A stretch of 64,000 nucleotides of DNA, taken from the NCBI RefSeq assembly GCF_002878395.1, contig NC_061118.1, positions 127,430,216 to 127,494,215 of the forward strand, read 5' to 3'. How positions within the stretch are numbered: position 1 is the stretch's first letter; each line of letters opens with the position of its first letter. Under the pieces are notes generated by a model. It made no database searches. It was not told the origin of the DNA and saw nothing but the letters and a program-made list of their open reading frames with translations. Source of the stretch: Capsicum annuum (lineage: Eukaryota > Streptophyta > Magnoliopsida > Solanales > Solanaceae). Position numbers and translations under genes: made by a program. Shown piece after piece: positions 11,018-22,985 of the stretch.

Positions 11018-12020
11018 TTGAAGGAATTAGTTAGGGATCAGAAGGTAGTGGTTTTCTCCCTAGGGGGTAATGGTGTGTTACGATGTCAGGGTAGTTTGTG
11101 TGTGTCGGGTGTAGATGGTTTGAGACAGCAAATCCTTGTAGAAGCGCATGGTGAGCATTTTTCTACTCATCCAAGAGCCACTAATATGTATTATGATTTA
11201 GGGGAAATCTATTGGTGGAGTAGTATGAAGAGAGATATTGCAGAGTTCGTAGCTAAGTGTCCTAATTATAAGCAACTTAAGGTTGAGCACTAGAGGCCTA
11301 GTGGCATATTACAAGAGTTTAATATTATCACTTGGAAATAGGAAGAGGTGAATATAGATTTTATGGTATGGTTACCCCGTTCACACCGTCAGCATATTCA
11401 ATATGGGCTATTGTAGATAGGATGACCAAATCAACCCAGTTTTTGCCAGTTCATACTTACTATATAGCTGGGGACTATGCCAAGCTCTGTATTAGAGAGT
11501 TGGTTAGATTACATGGAGTCCTATTATATATCATTTTAGCTAGAGGTACTGAATTTATATTTCACTTTTAGAAAGCTTTTCAGAAGGGTCTTGTACCCAT
11601 GTTCGTCTCAGAACAACCTTTCAACCTTAGATTGATGGTCATGTAGAGAGGAACATTCATACCCTAGAGGATATGTTAAGATAGTGAGTTATCGACTTTA
11701 AGGGTAATTGGGATGAGTACTTTCCTTTAATTGATTTTGCCTACAATAATAGTTATCATTCCATTATTCCAATGGCTCCATTTGAGGCTTTTTAGGGAAG
11801 GGGATGTAGATCTCCTATTGGTTCATTTAAGGTAGGTGAAACTATATTGATAGGCCCAAATTATGTATTTTATGCGATAGATAAAGTTCATTTAATTAGG
11901 GAGAGGCTTAAGACAGCCCAAAGTCATCAAAAACCCTATGCAGATATGAGAAGGAGAGATCTTGAGTATGAGGTTGGCAACTTAGTTTATTTAAGAATCT
12001 CTCCCATAAAGGAGTGAAGA
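11018..12020 (+). pseudogene. integrase of element J
   Basis: Integrase would insert the cDNA. The zinc-binding N-terminus (11018-11293) reads EAHGEHFSTHPRATNMYYDL then IYWWSSMKRDIAEFVAKCPNY: both histidines and the first cysteine are present, but the last cysteine is tyrosine. The core (11332-11571) has SIWAIVDRMTKSTQFLPV. The catalytic SDRG-type motif is changed to LARG, losing an aspartate. Further on, GHVERNIHTLEDML and FAYNNSYHSIIPMAPFEA mark the end of the core, and the C-terminal part shows KVHLIRERLKTAQSHQKPYA. Stops split these pieces. Confidence 0.85.
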
Positions 12021-12400
12021 GTTTTTCCAAGAAAGGGATGTTCAGTCCTCAATATGTTAGCCCTTACATGATCTTGAGCTACTTTGGAAAGGTAGCTTAT
12101 GAGCTTTAGTTTCCTGCAGATTTGGCATTAGTGCATTCAGTGTTCCGTGTCTCTTTGTTAAAGAAGTGTATTGGTATCCTAGCTGTAGTAGTCCCTTTAG
12201 AAAGTATGGGTGTTTAGGACAACCTTTCTTACAAACAAATCCCAGTTAAAATCATTGATTGTCATATTCATAGACTTAGGAACTAAGAAGTTCCCTTGGT
12301 CAAAGTTATTTGGTGGAATCAGTTCGTTGAGGGGACTACTTAGGAAGCAAAAGTAGGCATGCATACCAAGTGCCCTCATCTTTTCTCCACAAACTCAAAC
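12021..12400 (+). pseudogene. integrase tail with chromodomain-type end, element J
   Basis: The reading frames show a KGMFSPQYVSPYMILSYF segment (the GPY/F-type module), then LVHSVFRVSLLKKCIG, then VDCHIHRLRN-like and VPLVKVIWWNQFVEGTT, ending GMHTKCPHLF. This last part is the degenerate chromodomain of Tekay-type chromoviruses, which targets insertion to heterochromatin. It contains stops. Confidence 0.7.
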
Positions 12401-12566
12401 TCAACTTAAGATAACATTTTTCCTTAGATTATCTCTTTTTCATTCTCAGTTCCAGCAAATATAATTATATTCCTGTCATTGCATGCATTCACAAATCTAT
12501 TCAGTCATGTATCATGTCTCAAACTAAGTCATGTAACTATGTCTTCAATTTGCATGTTCAATATGT
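12401..12566 (+). other. post-pol non-coding stretch of element J
   Basis: An AT-rich tail after the chromodomain with repeated CATGCATTCA/TCAGTCATG phrases. No gene is seen, and no polypurine tract stands before the 3' LTR. The sequence passes directly into the internal part of the LTR at about 12567, so the tract and the LTR start have been lost. Confidence 0.5.
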
Positions 12567-14213
12567 GATTTAAGTATTAAAGGTATTTGTGATGTTCATC
12601 CCTGGGCCCTTTCCACCCATGGATTTCATGAATCCTTCTTTTATATCAAATTTTTAGTTTTTATATGGTTTATGATGAATTATCCCCATGAATTGTTATG
12701 AATTTTGATTATACATCATGTTTACAGTTTGGTTTGGTGGAATTAAACTTTACATGTTGGAATGATGATGTTTTCATGTTAAATCCCTGAATTATGGTTT
12801 TTGTATTGTAGCCATGTGACTATTACATGTTTTAAACTATTCACATGCTTTAATTTATAAGCCTCATGCGTTTGATGAAATGTCTAAGAGTCAAATTTTG
12901 AACAACGATCCTTTTTTTTTTGGTTTTTAAGGCTTCATATGTACTTATTGTTATTTCCATTCAGTGTTGGGGGTTATGACTACCTGAAGTTTAGATGTTT
13001 ACATAGTTTCCAGTAATTACAAAATGATTTCAGATAAACCATGACTATTGCCATTCAGTTAGTTGTTAGTCATTCACTTAGTTGTTAGGTTCAGTGTTGG
13101 ATCAGACAAACTTAGGTCAGTTCAACAATCAATGTCTTTCAATTAGGAGTAATACTTAGCACTGCATGAATATAGGGATGGCGTTTCCCCTGTCAATAGG
13201 CATAAGGCACTTATCTCCACAATCAATAGGCATGAGACATTGTAGCATTTCCTAGGTTCAAGACCTACGGCACCACCATAGAGTTTGAGGTGTCCCACAT
13301 CAGTTAGGCATTATATCCTCGTCCTTTGACACATTAGATTAGTTAATCCACACAGCCAAGGTTAGTACCCATGGAACGGTATTGATACCCTTTCCAACTA
13401 GGGTTACAGGTTGGACCCTGAGAGTACATTAGGGAATGTCAGTTATAGCTAGCTCCCAATGTCTGAGTTAGTATTCAATATAGAGTTCAGTTTCAGGTTC
13501 GCTTGTTCATAGCATAAAGTTATCAGTTACTCAGTTATTAGTGTTTCAGTATTACAGTTTACAGACCATAAAAAAACATGTTTTATTCTTGGTCATGCAT
13601 TCTCATATTTTACAGTTTTCATGCATTTATACTCAACTATCTCATGTTATTCAGTCAGTCATTATCTCATGCATATAACCCATGTATTTCAGCCTAACCT
13701 CATCTCATATACCTATATATTCAAAGTACTAACCGCATACTCATTTCTTGTGCTGAGATGTTTAATATCTTAGGTTCAGACGCTCAATTTCTTTATCATG
13801 ATTAGGCAGATCAACTTATTAGCAGTAGCAATAGTGGTGAGTCCTCATCATTCAAGAAACGGTTTATCTTATATTCAGTTATGTCGGTAGTTCAGTTATT
13901 TAGTCAGTCTGAGTTAGTTAGGGGTTTGTGCCATCAACTCCACAGTCAGTCAGTTTTAAAGGCTGTTAGACCGATAGTTCATTTATAAGTTGTTTTTATC
14001 AATATTTTTACTATGTTTCTAGGCGTTTAGAACTATGATTCAGTGTTGTTTTCAGTTTCTAAAACCTTATGGTATTATCAGCTAATTTCTGCATATGTCT
14101 TCTTTATCTGTATATAATTCAGTACACACAGCAGGTTACAGTTTGTGGATTAGCTTGTGGTCTTTCGGGACCGTAAGAACTATTGTAGCAACTAGGGGGT
14201 AGCCTCAGCTACA
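12567..14213 (+). repeat. 3' LTR of element J, missing its first part
   Basis: It aligns with 5993-7564 and ends GGTAGCCTCAGCTACA. About 570 bases present at the start of the 5' LTR, including the TATA box, are absent. Confidence 0.75.
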
Positions 14214-14979
14214 GGCCTCAGGTTCTACGTGTGCCCAAAACTCGACAACAGGTACAGGGTGTAGGTACATGCCGCATATAGGTCAAAAATTGGGACCACT
14301 TTTAACTAAAATTTTGGGCCCACCAACATTTAAATATGACCTATTATATCCCCCTACCTCTATAAAAATTTAACCCTCATTCTAACTCATTCCAATACTC
14401 AAAACTTCAGTTTTCTCTTTGAATTCAAACTTCCTACCTTAAACATAAAACAACCCCACACTTAAGATAGGGAAAAATTCACACTTGTTTGAGATACCAA
14501 CTTGTCCTAACACGCAAGAAACAAGTTCCAACCTTAGTTTTCCTCGAGTAGTTCATTTTTCTCTTCTGGATTTTCATATAAGAGGTAACTTTCTTGGCTC
14601 CTAATAATCATATATTGGTTTATTTATTGTTAAAAAAAGGTGATATGTGTATTTCATTGCTAAATGCATAGAAACTACCATGCTTTTATGAGGGAGCCTT
14701 AAAGTAGTCTAAAATCATAATGTAGGGCCTTATTTTGAGTTAAAATTCTAAGTTTGGACCTAACTGGAAGTCGAACGTGAATGAATAAAAGTAATGACAC
14801 AAGTTGAACATGTTTGTTTGCTTTGAAATTCATGATTCTTGATTAGTGTCTAGACATTGGACTTGTTGGTATTTCAAATACGGTATGTGGGTGTGAAAAG
14901 TGAAAAGTGAGGAAATTTTCTTCAAGTTTCACTACCCCTCACTTTTGTTGGAAGCTAATAGCTAGTTTTTCAGGTATAC
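14214..14979 (+). promoter_or_regulatory. element C spacer before the env-position frame, with promoter-like and intron-like signals
   Basis: Resumes element C after J. A TATA-like CTATAAAAATT lies near 14360, followed by a pyrimidine-rich leader. A good donor sequence AG/GTAACT at 14583-14590 and an acceptor GTTTTTCAG/G ending at 14973 would remove 389 bases and leave the ATG at 14980 seven bases into the next exon. This is inference from sequence only; expression is not shown. Confidence 0.35.
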
Positions 14980-15692
14980 ATGGTACCTAAAGTAGTAAAA
15001 AAGAAAGAAGTTGGTACTTTAAGGAGATCAATAGAGTCTCCTGATCTTACCGGTTTGATAGAGGAGTATCTGAGATAGCGTCATGTTAATGATGCAGTTG
15101 TAGTGACATGCAGAGTCACATGAGGCCAGACTCGCCAGGCTGCTCAGTCAGCCACAGCCTAGATGAGGATAAATTCCGTAAGGACATCACTACCACATAA
15201 TCCTCCACTCAATCATGATTATGATGATGAGGATATAGACTTGAAGTCAACTCCACAAGCTAATGCTCAGGACCCCAGTCTGAGAAGGGGTCTCGGGATT
15301 CTTCAGAGAAGGTTAAGCAATAGAAGTCATCAGCGATGCCCCAGCCTGAGGAGGGTACCACCACTCATGCACAACAAATATATGTACACTAGTCTGAGAA
15401 GGGTAAAACATAGGCATCCCATATGACATAGCAGGCACCCAAACCCATACATACCCCAGATGCATCTCCCGAGGAGAGACATCTGAGATGGAGTGTGGAA
15501 GGGGTGTAATATATATATAAGATTGATAGCCATGTTTAGGATCTAGGAAGGCCTACGACATGTATATATGAGGAGCACCAGATCGACTTATCAAGGCTAG
15601 AGCAGTTACCGCAACCGAGGGAAATATTTGACAGGTATCAGCTTGAGTGGATGACTAGGAAACTTAGTTCTTATAGATCGGCTATGGTGCGG
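14980..15692 (+). pseudogene. env-position frame of element C (plant transposon-type protein), truncated
   Basis: The frame opens with MVPKVVKKKEVGTLRRS and runs through TAG, TGA and TAG codons (at about 15076, 15121 and 15160) into an 87-codon clean stretch (15163-15426), which has a low-complexity acidic run DYDDEDIDLKS and repeated PSLRR/TSLRR phrases. Another frame near 15560-15690 gives EHQIDLSRLEQLPQPREIF and then YQLEWMTRKLSSYRSAMVRE. This last part resembles the domain found downstream of pol in Solanaceae Athila-like elements, sometimes called env-like. The three early stops are all one C-to-T step from Gln or Arg codons. The end is cut off at the junction with the LTR fragment. Function is unknown. 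Confidence 0.5.
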
Positions 15693-16402
15693 GAAGTGCA
15701 ATTGTTGATATGAACCAATACCCATGGCATGCATTTCTTTATCTTTGTTGTGATTGATTTCTTAATGGATGCACACATTATGATCCCTCCTAGATATTGG
15801 TATTTACTCTAGCAAAGGAGTAGTAACTAGGAAAGGATAAAGACAATAGTAATTTGAGAGTTAATAGTCGATCCATTGCAGTACAAAAGTAATTTGGGAG
15901 TTAATAGTCGATCCATTGCAGTACAATGGTATATCAGAATGATTATTATCTTTTATCTAATAACTTGAGACTCAGATGGTGATAGTTAATTAGGATCAGG
16001 GTAAGGGTTAGTAACACAACACCCTAAGACTCAAAAGGTAAGGGGCGATATCCTTCTACTCATCCAAAAGACTGTAGGAGGTACCTAACTCATCAGTTCT
16101 GCATGCAAGGTATTGGGTTGGCTCAACATCGCATGATAAACCTACGGAGTTGAGACTCCAAGGGAAACACAATCCTAGAGTTAACTTACAACTGATTTTC
16201 AATCTAGTTGATATTTTTCTATGATCGAGGCGACTACAACCAAATCCCCCCATTTACTTTCCTGTTTTGTCCATAGACTGTAATCACTACGATTTGTCAA
16301 ATAGCATCTTCCTTTGTGATTCGATCCCAACCTTAGTTGGGTTACTATATTTTGACAATGACCGTACCAGCATCCAAGATAGGTGTTGCTTGGATGTCAT
16401 CA
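15693..16402 (+). repeat. 3' LTR of element C, right half only
   Basis: It aligns with about 1680-2303 and ends GGATGTCATCA. The LTR start and the polypurine tract are missing, and coding sequence joins directly to the LTR interior. It holds a 40-base direct duplication (15848-15887 and 15888-15927) that is single in the 5' LTR (near 1829). Confidence 0.8.
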
Positions 16403-16407
16403 CCCGA

Positions 16408-18246
16408 CCATAGCTAAAACCAAACCAAAGAAATAACTAAAATAAAAGAAGTCCATAGCATGAAATGGATCATTTCGGAGTATGGAAGCCCACCACTTCA
16501 ATCTAACTCAATGTTGTCCCCGAATCTAAGTCACTGAGCTGGAGGAATGGTAGTATGGTTGGTTCCTTTATCTCGTAGGGATTCAATGCCCATAGATGAT
16601 TAGCGGAGTGAACTTTAGCATATACTAATGGATAAGATAAAATAATGTCGATGACTTAAAACCAAGATAATTAACCATATGCAATTACATATATATATAT
16701 ATATATCGTTCCGGGAAAGGGAGCTGGGTTTAGCATCCATTTAAAGACTTTACCTACGATGTGTAGCTTTGTCATCATAATACACACACGGGCTATATGG
16801 GTCCAGTGTTACCCTTTAATGGGACCAAGTGCGTGTAGCCGCCCAAACCAAAAATATCACAGGGGTTGGGGATTCCCATATACCCTTTTCCCTCTATGTT
16901 ACATATATACAAGTATAAACTTGAGGTATTCTCGTGTACCCCACAAACATAGAGTCACAAAGACCAACCTTCATGTTGGCAAACATGATTTCCTAGTATC
17001 CGTCCATCAAACTCACAGCTTCATGGAGAACTATCAAAACCAACCATTATTTCCCAATTAAAACATTTAGCACCTAACTAAACCACCAATTCAAGGAGTC
17101 CATTATGAAGGCATTATTAAGTGGTATCATCATACCGACTATAGCTTGAAGCAATGTCACTAGCCAACACTTAGGGGATTCCCATGTACCCCACAAGATT
17201 TCCAGTTAAACCAAAACCATGGCCATCAAGGGCTTTCCAAGCCATTTAAAATCAACCATACCAATCTAGGTTCCATTACCATTTATGTAATGCAAAGGCG
17301 TCAAGAATAGTCAAACTATATGACAGAATCATTCCAATTAGCATTTTAACAAACATGTTGAGGGAATATAGTTTCCAAAAGCAAAATCAAGTATCAATTA
17401 ACCATTCCCATGCAACCACATGTTCAACTCATAATTATAACATGAAAAATCATAAGTAAAGCATGGGAAAACATTATCCAACCATGAGCAACCAAAAACT
17501 CCAGCATCTATTTCAAAATAAAAATAAATCCACATTAATACCATGAAAACCATACACTAAAAAATGCTTTTAGTTGAACTAAAAATGAGGGAGGAGAAAC
17601 ATGCCTTAGACACCAAGAAAGACATAGAGATTCAGTTTTAAGAGCCCCTAATTAATTGCCTTGTAGAAACCCCTAGCCTTTTCTTAAACCAGGAGCTTGA
17701 GAGAGATTTTAAGAGTGTTTGATTTTAGATTAATAGGTCAATAAAGATCCAAAAGGTATTTTAGGCCGTGGGGTCAAAAAGATTTAAGATGGGAAATGTC
17801 TAGAATACCCCCAACTTAAAATTATAAAAAACTCGCAAGTGGGTACGAATGGACCCTCCAACTCATCACCACAACATACGAGTGGTGCCCTCAAGTCATC
17901 ACCGGGTTAGAAAGTTGGACACCACATTCTATCCAACATACGACTCCCTTTCCCAACCTATCACCATACCATATGACTAGTACCATATAGCCGTACCCTA
18001 AACAAAATATTAAGGGCTAGACACTGGACAACATATGATTGGACCCTAAACTTCTCATCACAATACCATACGACTCGATGAAGTCTACCGTATGAAGGAC
18101 AAAACATAGTCATCAACACACTGAGCAACACATTACTAGGGTCCCTAGAACCATTCCCACTCTATACGACTCGTATGTTGAGTCGTTACAAGGACATTTA
18201 GTTCTAAACTCAAGAAATTTCAAAGGCCAAAACCTAGGGTGCTTCA
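16408..18246 (-). repeat. 5' LTR of element A, distal part
   Basis: The reverse complement follows the LTR of B (about 42293-44360): it begins TGAAGCACCCTAGG at 18246, against TGAAACACCCTGGG in B, and shares the roughly 17870-18190 patch of CATACGAC/GTCGTATG words. With 569-894 it makes an LTR of about 2.17 kb, against 2.5 kb in B. The small ATG frames inside (for example 16759-17061) are chance frames. Confidence 0.8.
16689..16706. repeat. AT microsatellite
   Basis: Nine AT units inside the LTR of A. The LTR of B has a short ATATATATGTATGTATG run at the matching place, so this is a local expansion. Confidence 0.8.
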
Positions 18247-18645
18247 TGCCAACTCAAGGTCATGGTTGGGTAATTCTTCTCTTGAGGTTTAAGATGTATA
18301 GAGGTATAGGCTATGACCTTACCTCACTTTATTAACACACAACCAAGACCAACTCTAGAAGTATCACAATAAACTACAAACCTAATTGTACCATTTGGTA
18401 AATTCAAGGCTAGAGCAGAAGCATGTTGAGTCTTCAACTCCTGAAAACTTTTTCAATGGAATCTGACCACAAAAATTTGAATTTCTTTTGGGTTAGTTAT
18501 GACATGGGAGAATAAATAGAAGGAAACTCTTAAATGAACCGTCTACAATAGCCAGCTAAACCAAAGAAACTTCTAATGTTTGATCGAGAGATGGGTCTAG
18601 TGTAATTTCATACTGCCTTAATCTTTTAAGGGTCAATTAGATGTT
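18247..18645 (-). pseudogene. pol fragment (end of RT to RNase H), element I
   Basis: Read on the minus strand from 18645: DPLKIKAV, then NIRSFFGLAGYCRRFI, LTQKKFKFLWSDSIEKVF, then [19 protein letters not shown] and GKVIAYT-like pieces in alternating frames, with stops. This is the linker and the start of RNase H of a chromovirus. It is cut on the left by the LTR of element A and on the right runs straight into an LTR-like sequence (element K). The remainder of I would lie beyond the left end of A, outside the window. Confidence 0.75.
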
Positions 18646-19048
18646 TCAGACTCAATATTGTAATTGGATTTTACATCTGAGATCATTTTGATCAAATATG
18701 GGTCTCACACCTAAATTTCTAATTTCTCAACCTTCCGACCAATGGTCAAATAAGCTCAGGTGAATAAGGAACCGAACCAAAGGTCTACCTAGCCTAAAAT
18801 CAATATTTTGTATCTGATGGCACTATCAAAATTCTCATCCGAGGCCATCTACTAGGAGTTTTGGTCTGAGACCAAATCCTAACCAACATAAGCTCCAAAA
18901 TTAAGAAATGACCCTAAAATCCAAACTAAATGTCCGATCACTAAACTATCAGTTCCAATACGTTATAAATGACATGTAGCTACTATGGCAAGTATCAAAA
19001 TACCAAAAATACACACAACTTAAGAAAATAACCTAGAGGGTCATTACA
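18646..19048 (-). repeat. 3' LTR fragment of element K
   Basis: On the minus strand it starts TGTAATGACCCTCTAGG at 19048, preceded by a purine-rich tract, as expected for a 3' LTR start. Only about 400 bases are present before the pol fragment I begins; the joint lies in a TTGACCC segment that could belong to either partner. Confidence 0.55.
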
Positions 19049-22000
19049 ATATCCACTACAAAGAGGAATTTCATCCTCAAAATTCAATGGATAGAGAAAA
19101 TCTCAAAGCTCGAAAGGATGAGGTATTGGGCCTGCATGCTTTGAGTATGACTTACCAGATAACCTCCATGAATAGAAAACACTTCCAAGGGATTTTACCA
19201 CCAATATATCTTTTTCAACCAACTCTTTCACTTTACTTCCATGCAGCCAAAACTCAACTTCAACCACCAACTGGCCTCCAACTAAACTTAGAAAAGTTGA
19301 TGCACACAAATCCAAATCATGATATACTAATACCATCATGATACCCACATAAATAAGCAAAGGCTCATCCAAGCCAAAAGCAAATCAAGGCATGAGCCAT
19401 TACCAACTCCAAATCCATATATAACCTTCCTTTAATATCCCATACCTGCTATCTACTCTAACCAGGAGGACAATCGCCTGAGTCCTATCCATTGCAATCT
19501 CATCATAGAGAACTCGAAGGACTAAAGTTGATCATTTAAAAGTCCATACGTAAACATGAGAATTAACTCATGAGGAACAATCTAGGCACACAAATGGAGA
19601 TAATTAAGAAATGTAATCTATGTCAATGTTACAACTAGTTTGACTAATAATCAAAACTAAGACTTAAAAGTTCAAGGCATAACTACTCATCACCAAATGA
19701 TCCATTCCAAGATGTCTCATCACTAAGAATGAAACCATACTATATCCCACTCAGGAATACTACTCTTGCAGAGTATATCATCCAAAATTCCCAAAGAAAA
19801 ATAAAGCCTTATGGTCAAAGCTAAAGAAACCTATACTAGGTCCATGAGATATCATCTGAACACTTATCAACCATAATCCATCCAAACTCGTGAAAAACAA
19901 GTAGGTAACCACAGAATAGGTTTAACCAGCCTACAAATGAAATTTAAATAGAGACAAATCTAAAATGGAGTTTGCACTTACGATTTACAACCCCAAAGAT
20001 AAAATCTCAATACCAAAGTTAAATCACTCGATATCAACTACCCAAACCAAACTTGAATAGAGGTACGCATTCATACTCCAACTCTATCATAATTTTCAAA
20101 TTTCCAACCCAAGGTGTCAAAACCAAAATTAAGCCAACAAATTCAAACTAAAGTCAAATACTCACATTGACCATGTGTTCTAAATAAGACACATCTATGG
20201 TAAATCATATTAGGCTAATACTGAAACATAATTGAAGAAGAAAATTGCAATAGAGGGTAAATAACCATCTAAAAACATAGGAAATCAACTTCATATCTGT
20301 TGGAGGCATGAACTATCAAAACATGTTCAAAATCTTCCTAAGGCTGCAAACCTCACTAAAAATGGCAAAAACTTTACCAAGTTGGAGAAATGAAACTTTA
20401 GCCAAGAACTAATCAATCCAACACTCTATCTTGGCAATGAATAGTCATAGGCTTATATCATAGAGTATAATCACTCCACCAAATCTTATTAGGCCAAACA
20501 AACTTAGAAATGGGTATTTTCTAAATTTGCCCAATTAGGACAATCAACACTCAATTAATCCATGAATCACATCATCGAGGAAGGATGCACTAATCTTTAC
20601 ACCATTCCACGGTCAAGACCACTACCACAAAATGAACCCAATAACATAAGATAAAGAATTTTCAATTTGCCAACTTAAGTGTAGTCACAGGAACTATCAC
20701 ATGTCTCCAACTCTCTAACTCAACTAAAATGAGAACTGCTACACGGTGAGAATAGAGGATCCAACTCTACACCAATAATGAGGGTAAATCAACACGAGAA
20801 GACAAACCCAACAAATCTAAGAGATAAATCTAAGACCTTCCAACATTAATATCAAGCCACTATCGGGTAATGAAATAGTCACAAACAAAGAATGGACCAT
20901 AAACTAGTCAAGCTCAAAGACTGGCCATAAAGAAAGAGAAAGCCAATGCAATAACCTTAGTAACCTAGGAGTCAAGTCTAAGGATCCCACACTCAAGAAT
21001 GATGACATAACTAAATGGGAAACTCTAGAACCATACAGAACCAGAAAAGGTCAACTTACCTTTAATACCATAATTCATTCCCGATCAATCTAGAATAGTA
21101 AACCAAGAGGAAAACAACCAATCCTTACCTCTTTATAGGAAAAAAATCATCAAATTAGGATATAGTTGCCTGAGTCAATGAATAAGGACTGCAAGGAATG
21201 GTATTCCAACTAAAAATACTAGTCTAAAAAGATACCCAATGAGGAGTAATAAAAAAGAGCAATGACATCAATAGCAATAGAAATATCAATTTAAATATAA
21301 TAAATAAGCAGCACCAAAATAAAAATCAATAGCATGTACCACCCAAGGTAAATGGAACTCAAACCAAAATTCTACACCCATGGGGAGAAAACATCAATAC
21401 AGATGTACTTCATCCACTACTAAATAAAATAAACCACGGGGTAGTAATTTAAGCATGAATTCAATAACAAGTCACATAATAACCAATATGAACTCATCAA
21501 GACATATAATCATCAATGGGTACAAAGACCCCTATACACATAATGAAAAAGGTAAATACAGGAAATAAAAGCTTACCTAGTATGGTGAAATCCACAATTA
21601 TATACCTAGTCGGTCTAAGGAAGAATAAATATAAATTGGTCCAAACTTAAATTGGACAACTGAATGATTAATTTTTGTTCCAAGTGCACTATCTCTAACT
21701 AAAGGTACCATAATCCTAAAAATGATCTAAATGACTAGCAATCCCATGACAGGGACACTTTCTAGACTAGTGACCAATCTATTTGCCAATGTAGCAAACT
21801 CTTGAAGCCCTAATCTAGCAAGAAATATAAATTGAGCCCAAATAGTTAGCAAACTGATGTTGAGAGTGCTCTCTACTACCATGATCATCCTTTGCATAGC
21901 CATAGCCTACCTTAAGAACTCTAGGCTAGTAGAGAATCTATACTAACTTTATCTAAACAATCAACTCGTATCTGGGGAACTCTTTAGACCAACTTCCAAT

Positions 22001-22938
22001 CTCACTACAACTAAAATAAGCTCCTAAAATACTCTGAGATGATGCCTCTGTTCATCCATAATGGTCGCCATGGACTGATACCTATACCAAAACTTTGCAA
22101 GGTTCGATGAGAAATCTACCCATTATGGTCACTATGACTAATCAAAGAATCACTCATAGTCTGAAATTCTACTTGCTTAGAGCAAATAGACTGCAAGTGA
22201 AATTGACATCTATTAGAGGATTCTCACCCCTGGATAAAATATCAATAGAAATATATTGCTAGCATGGCCTTTTGTTGCCACCTTTATAAGTTTCAATACA
22301 TGATTTATTTATGGTCCTCGCATTATCCTCAACCTAAAAGAAGGAAGACTTAGTGCTATCAAGTGCTTTAATGCCAAATGGAGTGGTGATGTTATTCCTC
22401 TGATAAATTCAGATAGCATGCCCTACTTAAAGGGATATAACATATGAGTATGCTTGGCCCACTAAAGAAAGCCATTATCATACTCAAAAACTGATAAAGG
22501 ACCCTAATGGACACCAATAGACCCAACTCTTATTTGAGAACTGCTCGATGATCTGGATGTCACCCCTAACTATGATGGGTCTGCAACATACTCGGGATCT
22601 CCAATGCTAAACCTCAAAGGGCTGAAGTAGTCACGAGCTCTACTGGAACCTAAGTTGACCCCAAATCCTTAGTATGAATGCTAAAGATATTGTATATCCA
22701 TTCTTAACTCTCTGGTCTGATGTTATGTTAAAGCTCTAAAAACATGTGTTGAAATCTCATCCACATCTATCGACTATATTGCATCATCTATTTAGGACAA
22801 AAAAAAGTTAGGGAATACGCTCGATGCTTATAGCATTGCGGACATAAAATAAGGAGTTAAGAAATGAATATCTCTGCACCGATCTACAAGACTCTATTAA
22901 ACACTTAGCTTTTATACTAATACATCGGTGAAACCTAA
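19049..22938 (-). other. internal region of element K, no recognisable gag or pol
   Basis: 3.9 kb between a putative polypurine tract (about 19049-19070) and a primer-binding site. I found no RT, integrase, protease or zinc-knuckle motif in either strand. On the minus strand near 22360-22680 a frame broken mostly by TAG stays open over about 100 codons (short pieces such as RDYFSPLRFSIGDPEYVADP and FEYDNGF) but I do not recognise it. The small frames at 19087-19372 are chance. It may be a non-autonomous element or too decayed to read. Confidence 0.4.
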
Positions 22939-22950
22939 GATCTGATACCA
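22939..22950 (-). other. primer-binding site of element K (initiator tRNA-Met type)
   Basis: On the minus strand it reads TGGTATCAGATC, followed by TTAGGTTTCACCGATG, which is the usual leader of one Solanaceae gypsy group. The 5' LTR starts at 22953 and only 33 bases remain (22953-22985) before element D. Confidence 0.75.
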
Positions 22951-22985
22951 ATTGGTCACAACCCAATTTATCAAGTCATGATAGA

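Larger units (their letters stand above)
5420..14213 (+). mobile_element. Element J: Ty3/gypsy chromovirus inserted in C
   Basis: Order: 5' LTR, primer site at 7572, gag, protease, reverse transcriptase, RNase H, integrase, chromodomain-type tail, 3' LTR. The domain order with integrase last defines Ty3/gypsy, and the ETTW-type tail segment indicates a chromovirus of the Tekay/Del group. All frames are broken. The left edge is approximate because the 3' LTR lacks its first part and cannot be used to define it. No convincing target duplication was found. Confidence 0.8.
895..16402 (+). mobile_element. Element C: Athila-like LTR retrotransposon, lacking RT/RNase H/integrase, interrupted by J
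   Basis: Order: 5' LTR (895-2303), tRNA-Asp-type primer site, gag, protease, two short hairpin motifs, then element J, an env-position frame, and a truncated 3' LTR (about 15693-16402). The flanks ctcga/cccga match at 4 of 5 bases. Gag and protease are of the Athila type, but no reverse transcriptase, RNase H or integrase is visible between the protease and the hairpins, where a full element would have about 3 kb. The left part of the 3' LTR and the polypurine tract are missing. This was either a non-autonomous family or a deletion copy. Confidence 0.8.

Noticed and set aside
16689..16706. AT run as a functional element
   Set aside because: A simple microsatellite in an LTR, with a shorter version in the related LTR of B.
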